Positions 47,401 to 59,400 of a stretch of DNA of 64,000 bases are shown here, piece after piece. Source of the stretch: Anisus vortex (lineage: Eukaryota > Mollusca > Gastropoda > Planorbidae). The stretch is taken from positions 30,222,171-30,286,170 of the forward strand of contig OX421495.1 of NCBI GenBank assembly GCA_949126835.1, written 5' to 3'. The notes beneath the pieces are model-generated. The model had not been told where the DNA came from, made no database searches, and saw nothing but the letters and a program-made list of their open reading frames with translations. Every line of letters begins with the position of its first letter. Positions within the stretch are counted from its first letter, which is position 1. Made by a program: the position numbers and the translations under genes.

Positions 47401-50400
47401 AAGTTTTGAGTGGCTAGATCCGTGAAAGGTTTGTGTGGCTAGATCCGTGGTAAGTTTTTAGTGGCTATATCCGTGGTAAGTTTTGAGGGGCTAGATCCGT
47501 GGTAAGATTTGTGTAGTTAGATCCGTGGTAAGTTTGATTGACTAGATCCGTGGTAAGTTTGTGTGGTTTGATCCGTGGTAAGTTTTTAGTGGCTATATCC
47601 GTGGTAAGTTTTGAGGGGCTAGATCCGTGGTAAGATTTGTGTAGTTAGATCCGTGGTAAGTTTGATTGACTAGATCCGTGGTAAGTTTGTGTGGCTAGAT
47701 CCGTGGTAAGTTTTTAGTGGCTAGATCCGTGGTAAGTTTTGAGGGGCTAGATCCGTGGTGAGTTTGTGTGGCTAGATCCGTGTTAAGTTTGTGTGGCTAG
47801 ATCCGTGGTAAGTTTTTAGTGGCTAGATCCGTGGTAAGTTTTGAGGGGCTAGATATGTGGTAAGATTTGAGTGATTAGATCCATGGTAAGTTTGATTGAC
47901 TAGATCCGTGGTAAGTTTGTGTGGCTAGATCCGTGGTAAGTTTTTAGTGGCTAGATCCGTGGTACGTTTTGAGGGGCTAGATCCGTGGTGAGTTTGTGTG
48001 GCTAGATCCGTGGTAAATTTTGAGTGGCTAGATCCGTGGTAAAATTAGATTGGCTAGATTCGTCGTAAGTTTTGAGTGGCTAGATCCGTGTTAAGTTTGT
48101 GTGGTTAGATCCGTGGTAAGTTTTGGGTGGCTAGATCCTTTGTAAGTTTGTTTGCCTAGATCCGTGGTAAGTTTTGAGTGTTTCGATCCGTGGTAAGTAA
48201 GATTGACTAGATCCTTGGTAAGTTTCTGTGGCTAGATCCGTGGTAAGTTTGATTGGCTAGATCCGTGGTGAGTTTGTGTGGCTAGATCCGTGGTAAGTTT
48301 GATTGGCTAGATCCGTGGTGAGTTTGTGTGGCTAGATCCGTGGTAAGTTTGATTGGCTAGATCCGTGGTGTGTTTGTGTGGCTAGATCCGTGGTAAGTTT
48401 GATTGGCTCGATCCGTGGTGAATTTGATTGACTAGATCCGTGGTAAGTTTGTTTGGCTAGATCCGTGGTAAGTTTGATTGGCTAGATCCGTGGTAAGTTT
48501 ATGTGGCTAGATCCGTGGTAAGTTTTGAGTGGCTAGATTCGTCTGCCAGGTTTTGAGTGCCTAGATCCTTGGTAAGTTTGTGTGGCTAGATCCGTGGTAA
48601 ATTTTGAGTGGCTAGATCCGTGGTAAGTTTTGAATGGCTAGATCCGTAGTAAGTTTTGAATGGCTAGATCCGTAGTAAGTTTTGAATGGCTAGATCCGTG
48701 GTGAGTTTTGATTGGCTAGATCCGTGGTAAGTTTTGAATGGCTAGATCCGTAGTAAGTTTTGAATGGCTAGATCCGTAGTAAGTTTTGAATGGCTAGATC
48801 TGTGGTGAGTTTTGAATGGCTAGATCCGTGGTAAGTTTATGTGGCTAGATCCGTGGTAAGTTTTGAGTGGCTAGATTCGTCTGCCAGGTTTTGAGTGCCT
48901 AGATCCTTGGTAAGTTTGTGTGGCTAGATCCGTGGTAAATTTTGAGTGGCTAGATCCGTGGTAAGTTTTGAATGGCTAGATCCGTAGTAAGTTTTGAATG
49001 GCTAGATCCGTAGTAAGTTTTGAATGGCTAGATCCGTGGTGAGTTTTGATTGGCTAGATCCGTGGTAAGTTTTGAATGGCTAGATCCGTAGTAAGTTTTG
49101 AATGGCTAGATCCGTAGTAAGTTTTGAATGGCTAGATCTGTGGTGAGTTTTGATTGGCTAGATCCGTGGTAAGTTTTGAATGGCTAGATCCGTAGTAAGT
49201 TTTGAATGGCTAGATCCGTAGTAAGTTTTGAATGGCTAGATCCGTGGTGAGTTTTGATTGGCTAGATCCGTGGTAAGTTTTAAGTGGCTAGATCCGTGGT
49301 AAGTTTTGAGTGGATAGATCCGTGGTAAGTTTTGAGTGGCTAGATTCGTCTGCCAGGTTTTGAGTGCCTAGATCCGTGGTAAGTTTGTGTGGCTAGATCC
49401 GTGGTAAGTTTTGAGTGCCTAGATCCGTGGTAAGTTTGTGTGGCTAGATCCGTGGTATGTTTGTGTGGCTAGATCCGTGGTAAGTTTCATTGGCTAGATC
49501 CGTGGTAAGTTTTGAGTGGCTAGATCCGTGGTAATTTTGTGTGGCTAGATCCGTGGTAAGTTTTGAGTGGCTAGATCCGTGAAAGGTTTGTGTGGCTAGA
49601 TCCGTGGTAAGTTTTTAGTGGCTATATCCGTGGTAAGTTTTGAGGGGCTAGATCCGTGGTAAGATTTGTGTAGTTAGATCCGTGGTAAGTTTGATTGACT
49701 AGATCCGTGGTAAGTTTGTGTGGTTTGATCCGTGGTAAGTTTTTAGTGGCTATATCCGTGGTAAGTTTTGAGGGGCTAGATCCGTGGTAAGATTTGTGTA
49801 GTTAGATCCGTGGTAAGTTTGATTGACTAGATCCGTGGTAAGTTTGTGTGGCTAGATCCGTGGTAAGTTTTTAGTGGCTAGATCCGTGGTAAGTTTTGAG
49901 GGGCTAGATCCGTGGTGAGTTTGTGTGGCTAGATCCGTGTTAAGTTTGTGTGGCTAGATCCGTGGTAAGTTTTTAGTGGCTAGATCCGTGGTAAGTTTTG
50001 AGGGGCTAGATATGTGGTAAGATTTGAGTGATTAGATCCATGGTAAGTTTGATTGACTAGATCCGTGGTAAGTTTGTGTGGCTAGATCCGTGGTAAGTTT
50101 TTAGTGGCTAGATCCGTGGTACGTTTTGAGGGGCTAGATCCGTGGTGAGTTTGTGTGGCGTAAATCCGTGGTAAATTTTGAGTGGCTAGATCCGTGGTAA
50201 GTTTAGATTGGCTAGATTCGTCGTAAGTTTTGAGTGGCTAGATCCGTGTTAAGTTTGTGTGGTTAGATCCGTGGTAAGTTTTGGGTGGCTAGATCCTTTG
50301 TAAGTTTGTTTGCCTAGATCCGTGGTAAGTTTTGAGTGTTTCGATCCGTGGTAAGTAAGATTGACTAGATCCTTGGTAAGTTTCTGTGGCTAGATCCGTG

Positions 50401-53400
50401 GTAAGTTTGATTGGCTAGATCCGTGGTGAGTTTGTGTGGCTAGATCCGTGGTAAGTTTGATTGGCTAGATCCGTGGTGAGTTTGTGTGGCTAGATCCGTG
50501 GTAAGTTTGATTGGCTAGATCCGTGGTGTGTTTGTGTGGCTAGATCCGTGGTAAGTTTGATTGGCTCGATCCGTGGTGAGTTTGATTGACTAGATCCGTG
50601 GTAAGTTTGTTTGGCTAGATCTGTGGTAAGTTTGATTGGCTAGATCCGTGGTAAGTTTGTGTGGCTAGATCCGTGGAAAGTTTGATTGGCTAGATCCGTG
50701 GTAAGTTTTGAGTGGCTAGATTCGTCTGCCAGGTTTTGAGTGCCTAGATCCGTAGTAAGTTTTGAATGGCTAGATCCGTGGTAAGTTTTGATTGGCTAGA
50801 TCCGTGGTGAGTTTTGATTGGCTAGATCCGTGGTAAGTTTTAAGTGGCTAGATCCGTGGTAAGTTTTGAGTGGATAGATCCGTGGTAAGTTTTGAGTGGC
50901 TAGATTCGACTGCCAGGTTTTGAGTGCCTAGATCCGTGGTAAGTTTGTGTGGCTAGATCCGTGGTAAGTTTTGAGTGCCTAGATCCGTGGTAAGTTTGTG
51001 TGGCTAGATCCGTGGTATGTTTGTGTGGCTAGATCCGTGGTAAGTTTCATTGGCTAGATCTGTGGTAAGTTTTGAGTGGCTAGATCCGTGGTAATTTTGT
51101 GTGGCTAGATCCGTGGTAAGTTTTGAGTGGCTAGATCCGTGAAAGGTTTGTGTGGCTAGATCCGTGGTAAGTTTTGACTGGTTAGATCCGTAGTAAGTTT
51201 TGATTGGCTCGATCCGTGGTAAGTTTTGAGTGGCTAGATCCGTGGTAAGTTTTGAGTGGCTAGATCCGTGGTAAGTTTGATTGACTAGATCCGTGGTAAG
51301 TTTGTGTGGCTAGATCCGTGGTAAGTTTGATTGGCTAGATCCGTGGTGAGTTTTGAGGGGCTAGATCCGTGTTAAGTTTGTGTGGTTTGATCCGTGGTAA
51401 GTTTTCAGTGGCTATATCCGTGGTAAGTTTTGAGGGGCTAGATCCGTGGTAAGATTTGTGTAGTTAGATCCGTGGTAAGTTTGATTGACTAGATCCGTGG
51501 TAAGTTTGTGTGGCTAGATCCGTGGTAAGTTTTTAGTGGCTAGATCCGTGGTAAGTTTTGAGGGGCTAGATCCGTGGTGAGTTTGTGTGGCTAGATCCGT
51601 GTTAAGTTTGTGTGGCTAGATCCGTGGTAAGTTTTTAGTGGCTAGATCCGTGGTAAGTTTTGAGGGGCTAGATATGTGGTAAGATTTGAGTGATTAGATC
51701 CATGGTAAGTTTGATTGACTAGATCCGTGGTAAGTTTGTGTGGCTAGATCCGTGGTAAGTTTTTAGTGGCTAGATCCGTGGTACGTTTTGAGGGGCTAGA
51801 TCCGTGGTGAGTTTGTGCGGCTAGATCCGTGGTAAATTTTGAGTGGCTAGATCCGTGGTAAGTTTAGATTGGCTAGATTTGTCGTAAGTTTTGAGTGGCT
51901 AGATCCGTGTTAAGTTTGTGTGGTTAGATCCGTGGTAAGTTTGTTTGCCTTTATCCGTGGTAAGTTTTGAGTGTTTCGATCCGTGGTAAGTAAGATTGAC
52001 TAGATCCTTGGTAAGTTTGTGTGGCTAGATCCGTGGTAAGTTTGATTGGCTAGATCCGTGGTGAGTTTGTGTGGCTAGATCCGTGGTAAGTTTAATTGGC
52101 TAGATCCGTGGTGAGTTTGTGTGGCTAGATCCGTGGTAAGTTTGATTGGCTAGATCCGTGGTGTGTTTGTGTGGCTAGATCCGTGGTAAGTTTGATTGGC
52201 TCGATCCGTGGTGAGTTTGATTGACTAGATCCGTGGTAAGTTTGTTTGGCTAGATCCGTGGTAAGTTTGATTGGCTAGATCCGTGGTAAGTTTGTGTGGC
52301 TAGATCCGTGGAAAGTTTGATTGGCTAGATCCGTGGTAAGTTTTGAGTGGCTAGATTCGTCTGCCAGGTTTTGAGTGCCTAGATCCGTAGTAAGTTTTGA
52401 ATGGCTAGATCCGTGGTAAGTTTTGATTGGCTAGATCCGTGGTAAGTTTTGAATGGCTAGATCCGTGGTAAGTTTTGATTGGCTAGATCCGTGGTAAGTT
52501 TTGAGTGGCTAGATCCGTGGTAAGTTTTGAGTGGCTATATCCGTGGTAAGTTTTGAGTGGCTAGTTCGTCTGCCAGGTTTTGAGTGCCTAATTCCGTGGT
52601 AGGTTTGTGTAGCTAGATCCGTGGTAAGTTTTGAGTGACTAGATCCGTGGTAAGTTTTGATTGGCTAGATCCGTGGTAAGTTTGATTGACTAGATCCGTG
52701 GTAAGTTTGTGTGGCTAGATCCGTGGTAAGTTTGATTGGCTAGATCCGTGGTAAGTTTTTAGTGGCTAGATCCGTGGTATGTTTTGAGGGGCTTGATCCG
52801 TGGTAAGATTTGAGTGTTTAGATCCGTGGTAAGTTTGATTGACTAGATCCGTGGTAAGTTTGTGTGGCTAGATCCGTGGTAAGTTTTTAGTGGCTAGATC
52901 CGTGGTAAGTTTTGAGGGGCTAGATCCGTGGTGAGTTTGTGTGGCTAGATCCGTGGTAAATTTTGAGTGGCTAGATCCGTGGTAAGTTTAGATTGGCTAG
53001 ATTCGTCGTAAGTTTTGAGTGGCTAGATCCGTGTTAAGTTTGTGTGGCTAGATCCGTGGTAAGTTTTAAGTGGCTAGATCCGTGGTAATTTCGTGTGGCT
53101 AGATCCGTGGTAAGTTTTGAGTGGCTAGATCCGTGGTAAGTTTTGAGGGGCTAGATCCGTGGTGAGTTTATTGGCTAGATCCGTGGTAAGTTTTGAGTGG
53201 CTAGATCCGTGGTAAGTTTTGATTGGCTAGATCTGTCGTAAGTTTTGAGTGGCTAGATCCGTGGTAATTTTGTGTATCTAGATCCGTGGTAAGTTTTGAG
53301 TGGCTAGATCCGTGAAATGTTTGTGTGGCTAGATCTGTGGTAAGTTTGATTGGCTAGATCCGTGGTAAGTTTGTGTGGCTACATCCGTGGTGAGTTTGAT

Positions 53401-56400
53401 TGACTAGATCCGTGGTAAGTTTGATTGGCTAGATCCGTGGTGAGTTTTTTTGGCTAGATCCGTGGTAAGTTTGATTGGCTAGATCCGTGGTAAGTTTGTG
53501 TGGCTAGATCCGTGGTAAGTTTGATTGGCTAGATCCGTGGTAAGTTTGTGTGGCTAGATCCGTGGTAAGTTTGATTGGCTAGATCCGTGGTGAGTTTGAT
53601 TGACTAGATCCGTGGTAAGTTTGTTTGGCTAGATCCGTGGTAGGTTTGATTGGCTAGATCCGTGGTAAGTTTGTGTGGCTAGATCCGTGGAAAGTTTGAT
53701 TGGCTAGATCCGTGGTAAGTTTTGAGTGGCTAGATTCGTCTGCCAGGTTTTGAGTGCCTAGATCCGTAGTAAGTTTTGAATGGCTAGATCCGTGGTAAGT
53801 TTTGATTGGCTAGATCCGTGGTGAGTTTTGATTGGCTAGATCCGTGGTAAGTTTTAAGTGGCTAGATCCGTGGTAAGTTTTGAGTGGATAGATCCGTGGT
53901 AAGTTTTGAGTGGCTAGATTCGTCTGCCAGGTTTTGAGTGCCTAGATCCGTGGTAAGTTTAGGTGGCTAGATCCGTGGTAAGTTTTGAGTGCCTAGATCC
54001 GTGGTAAGTTTGTGTGGCTAGATCCGTGGTATGTTTGTGTGGCTAGATCCGTGGTAAGTTTCATTGGCTAGATCTGTGGTAAGTTTTGAGTGGCTAGATC
54101 CGTGGTAATTTTGTGTGGCTAGATCCGTGATAAGTTTTGAGTGGCTAGATCCGTGAAAGGTTTGTGTGGCTAGATCCGTGGTAAGTTTTGACTGGTTAGA
54201 TCCGTTGTAAGTTTTGATTGGCTAGATCCGTGGTAAGTTTTGAGTGGCTAGATCCGTGGTAAGTTTTGAGTGGCTAGATCCGTGGTAAGTTTGATTGACT
54301 AGATCCGTGGTAAGTTTGTGTGGCTAGATCCGTGGTAAGTTTGATTGGCTAGATCCGTGGTGAGTTTTGAGGGGCTAGATCCGTGTTAAGTTTGTGTGGT
54401 TTGATCCGTGGTAAGTTTTTAGTGGCTATATCCGTGGTAAGTTTTGAGGGGCTAGATCCGTGGTGAGTTTGTATGGCTAGATCCGTGTTAAGTTTGTGTG
54501 GCTAGATCCGTGGTAAGTTTTTAGTGGCTAGATCCGTGGTAAGTTTTGAGGGGCTAGATATGTGGTAAGATTTGAGTGATTAGATCCATGGTAAGTTTGA
54601 TTGACTAGATCCGTGTTAAGTTTGTGTGGCTAGATCCGTGGTAAGTTTTTAGTGGCTAGATCCGTGGTACGTTTTGAGGGGCTAGATCCGTGGTGAGTTT
54701 GTGTGGCTAGATCCGTGGTAAATTTTGAGTGGCTAGATCCGTGGTAAGTTTAGATTGGCTAGATTCGTCGTAAGTTTTGAGTGGCTATATCCGTGTTAAG
54801 TTTGTGTGGTTAGATCCGTGGTAAGTTTTGGGTGGCTAGATCCGTGGTAAGTTTTGAGTGTTTCGATCCGTGGTAAGTTTGTGTGGCTAGATCCGTGGTA
54901 AGTTTGTGTGGCTAGATCCGTGGTAAATTTGTGTGGCTAGATCCGTGGTAAGTTTTGAGGGGCTAGATATGTGGTAAGTTTTGAGTGATTAGATCCATGG
55001 TAAGTTTGATTGACTAGATCCGTGTTAAGTTTGTGTGGCTAGATCCGTGGTAAGTTTTTAGTGGCTAGATCCGTGGTAAGATTTGAGTGATTAGATCCAT
55101 GGTAAGTTTGATTGACTAGATCCGTGTTAAGTTTGTGTGGCTAGATCCGTGGTAAGTTTTTAGTGGCTAGATCCGTGGTACGTTTTGAGGGGCTAGATCC
55201 GTGGTGAGTTTGTGTGGCTTGATCCGTGGTAAATTTTGAGTGGCTAGATCCGTGGTAAGTTTAGATTGGCTAGATTCGTCGTAAGTTTTGAGTGGCTATA
55301 TCCGTGTTAAGTTTGTGTGGTTAGATCCGTGGTAAGTTTTGGAAGGCTAGATCCGTGGTAAGTTTGTTCGCCTAGATCCGTGGTAAGTTTTGAGTGTTTC
55401 GATCCGTGGTAAGTTTGTGTGGCTAGATCCGTGGTAAGTTTGATTGGCTAGATCCGTGGTGAGTTTGTGTGGCTGGATCCGTGGTAAGTTTGATTGGCTA
55501 GATCCGTGGTGTGTTTGTGTGGCTAGATCCGTGGTAAGTTTTATTGGCTCGATCCGTGGTGAGTTTGATTGACTAGATCCGTGGTAAGTTTGTTTGGCTA
55601 GATCCGTGGTAAGTTTGATTGGCTAGATCCGTGGTGAGTTTGATTGACTAGATCCGTGGTAAGTTTGTTTGGCTAGATCCGTGGTAAGTTTGATTGGCTA
55701 GATCCGACGTAAGTTTTTGTGGCTAGATCCGTGGAAAGTTTTATTGGCTAGATCCGTGGTAAGTTTTGAGTGGCTAGATTCGTCTGCCAGGTTTTGAGTG
55801 CCTAGATCCGTAGTAAGTTTTGAATGGCTAGATCCGTGGTAAGTTTTGATTGGCTAGATCCGTGGTAAGTTTTGAATGGCTAGATCCGTGGTAAGTTTTG
55901 ATTGGCTAGATCCGTGGTAAGTTTTGAGTGGCTAGATCCGTGGTAAGTTTTGAGTGGCTATATCCGTGGTAAGTTTTGAGTGGCTAGATTCGTCTGCCAG
56001 GTTTTGAGTGCCTAATTCCGTGGTAGGTTTGTGTGGCTAGATCCGTGGTAAGTTTTGAGTGGCTAGATCCGTGGTAAGTTTTGATTGGCTAGATCCGTGG
56101 AAAGTTTGATTGACTAGATCCGTGGTAAGTTTGTGTGGCTAGATCCGTGGTAAGTTTGATTGGCTAGATCCGTGGTAAATTTTTAGTGGCTAGATCCGTG
56201 GTAAGTTTTTAGTGGCTAGATCCGTGGTATGTTTTGAGAGGCTTGATCCGTGGTAAGATTTGAGTGTTTAGATCCGTGGTAAGTTTGATTGACTAGATCC
56301 GTGGTAAGTTTGTGTGGCTAGATCCGTGGTAAGTTTTTAGTGGCTAGATCCGTGGTAAGTTTTGATGGGCTAGATCCGTGGTGAGTTTGTGTGGCTAGAT

Positions 56401-59400
56401 CCGTGGTAAATTTTGAGTGGCTAGATCCGTGGTAAGTTTAGATTGGCTAGATTCGTCGTAAGTTTTGAGTGACTAGATCCGTGTTAAGTTTGTGTGGCTA
56501 GATCCGTGGTAAGTTTTAAGTGGCTAGATCCGTGGTAATTTCGTGTGGCTAGATCCGTGGTAAGTTTTGAGTGGCTAGATCCGTGGTAAGTTTTGAGGGG
56601 CTAGATCCGTGGTGAGTTTATTGGCTAGATCCGTGGTAAGTTTTGAGTGGCTAGATCCGTGGTAAGTTATGATTGGCTAGATCTGTCGTAAGTTTTGAGT
56701 GGCTAGATCCGTGTTAAGTTTGTGTGGCTAGATCCGTGGTAAGTTTTAAGTGGCTAGATCCGTGGTAATTTTGTGTGGCTAGATCCGTGGTAAGTTTTGA
56801 GTGGCTAGATCCGTGAAATGTTTGTGTGGCTAGATCCGTGGTAAGTTTTGAGTGGTTAGATCCGTGGTAAGTTTGATTGGCTAGATCCGTGGTGAGTTTG
56901 TGTGGCTAGATCCGTGGTAAGTTTATTGGTTAGATCCGTGGTGAGTTTGTGTGGCTAGATCCGTGGTAAGTTTGATTGGCTCGATCCGTGGTGAGTTTGA
57001 TTGGCTAGATCCGTGGTGAGTTTGTGTGGCTAGATCCGTGGTAAGTTTATTGGCTAGATCCGTGGTGAGTTTGTGTGGCTAGATCCGTGGTAAGTTTGAT
57101 TGGCTCGATCCGTGGTGAGTTTGTGTGGCTAGATCCGTGGTAAGTTTGATTGGCTAGATCCGTGGTAAGTTTGTGTGGCTAGATCCGTGGTGAGTTTGAT
57201 TGACTAGATCCGTGGTAAGTTTGATTGGCTAGATCAGTGGTGAGTTTTTTTGGCTAGATCCGTGGTAAGTTTGATTGGCTAGATCTGTGGTAAGTTTGTG
57301 TGGCTAGATCCGTGGTAAGTTTGATTGGCTAGATCCGTGGTAAGTTTGTGTGGCTAGATCCGTGGTAAGTTTGATTGGCTAGATCCGTGGTGAGTTTGTG
57401 TGGCTAGATCCGTGGTAAATTTGATTGGCTAGATCCGTGAAGAGTTTGTGTGGCTTGATCCGTGGTAAGTTTGTGTGGCTAGATTTGTGGTGAGTTTGTG
57501 TGGCTAGATCCGTGGTAAGTTTGATTGGCTAGATCCGTGGTAAGTTTGATTGGCTAGATCCGTGGTGAGTTTGTGTGGCTAGATCCTTGGTGAGTTTGTG
57601 TGGCTAGATCCGTGGTAAGTTTGATTGGCTAGATCCGTGGTAAGTTTGATTGGCTAGATCCGTGGTAAGTTTGTGTGGCTAGATCCGTGGTAAGTTTGGT
57701 TGACTAGATCCGTGGTAAGTTTGATTGGCTAGATCCGTGGTAAGTTTGGTTGACTAGATCCGTGGTAAGTTTGGTTGACTAGATCCGTGGTAAGTTTGAT
57801 TGGCTAGATCCGTGGTAAGTTTGGTTGACTAGATCCGTGGTAAGTTTGGTTGACTAGATCCGTGGTAAGTTTGGTTGACTAGATCCGTGGTAAGTTTGGT
57901 TGACTAGATCCGTGGTAAGTTTGGTTGACTAGATCCGTGGTAAGTTTGTGTGGCTAGATCCGTGGTAAGTTTTGAGTGGTTAGATCCGTGGTAAGTTTGA
58001 TTGGCTAGATCCGTGGTAAGTTTGATTGGCTAGATCCGTGGTAAGTTTGTGTGGCTAGATCCGTGGTAAGTGTGTATGGCTAGATCCGTGGTAAGTTTGT
58101 GTGGCTAGATCCGTGGTAAGTTTTGAGTGGTTAGATCCGTGGTAAGTTTGATTGGCTAGATCCGTGGTAAGTTTGATTGGCTAGATCCGTGGTAAGTTTG
58201 TGTGGCTAGATCCATGGTAAGTGTGTATGGCTAGATCCGTGGTACGTTTTGAGTGGTTAGATCCGTGGTAAGTTTGATTGACTGGATCCGTGGTAAGTTT
58301 GATTGGCTAGATCCATGGTAATTTTGTGTGGCTAGATCCATGGTAAGTGTGTATGGCTAGATCCGTGGTGAGTTTTGAGTGGCTAGATCCGTGGTAAGTT
58401 TTGAGTGGCTAGATCCGTAGTAAGTTTTGAGTGGCTAGATCCGTGGTAAGTTTGATTGACTAGATCCGTGGTAAGTTTGATTGGCTAGATCCATGGTAAG
58501 TTTGTCTGGCTAGATCCGTGGTAAGTTTGTGTGGCTAGATCCGTGGTAAGTTTTGAGTGGCTAGATCCATGGTAAGTTTTGAGTGGCTAGATCCATGGTA
58601 AGTTTGTCTGGCTAGATCCGTGGTAAGTTTTGAGTGGCTAGATCCATGGTAAGTTTGTCTGGCTAGATCCGTGGTAAGTTTTGAGTTGTTAGATTCGTGG
58701 TAAGTTTGATTGACTAGATCCGTGGTAAGTTTGTGTGGCTAGATCCGTGGTAAGTTTGTGTGGCTAGATCCTTGGTAAGTTTGTCTGGCTAGATCCGTGG
58801 TAAGTTTGATTGACTAGATCCGTGGTAAGTTTTGAGTGGCTAGATCCGTAGTAAGTTTGATTGACTAGATCCATGGTAAGTTTGATTGGCTAGATCCGTG
58901 GTAAGTTTTGAGTGGTTAGATCCGTGGTAAGTTTGATTGACTAGATCCGTGATGAGTTTTGAGTGGCTAGATCCGTGGAAAGATTTGAGTGGCTAGATCC
59001 GTGGTAAGTTACGAGGGGCTAGATCCGTGGTAAGTTTATAAGCTTTTCGTTTTTTCTTGGGCTTGTTTAAATACATTTATTCAGAAACGCCTACGTTAGA
59101 AAAAAATTAGTAGAACTATTCTGATGTTTTTAATTGATACAGACATTATTACCAGTGTGATATATTTAAAATTTTTATGTAAATGATTTTTTTAAATCCG
59201 CACATCTTGGTATCACTTTTTATAACTGCATTACCATTTTTAGCAATAATTTCATTATTAGAAGAAAGGAAAGATTTATTTCCCTTGTGCAGAGTTGATC
59301 TACCTGTCGAACTAGAGATTTATTTTTGTTTTTTTTATTGCTAGATGGTCATTTGTAAAACTATAATAATTTAAAATAGCAAAAAAAAAAAAAAAAAGAA

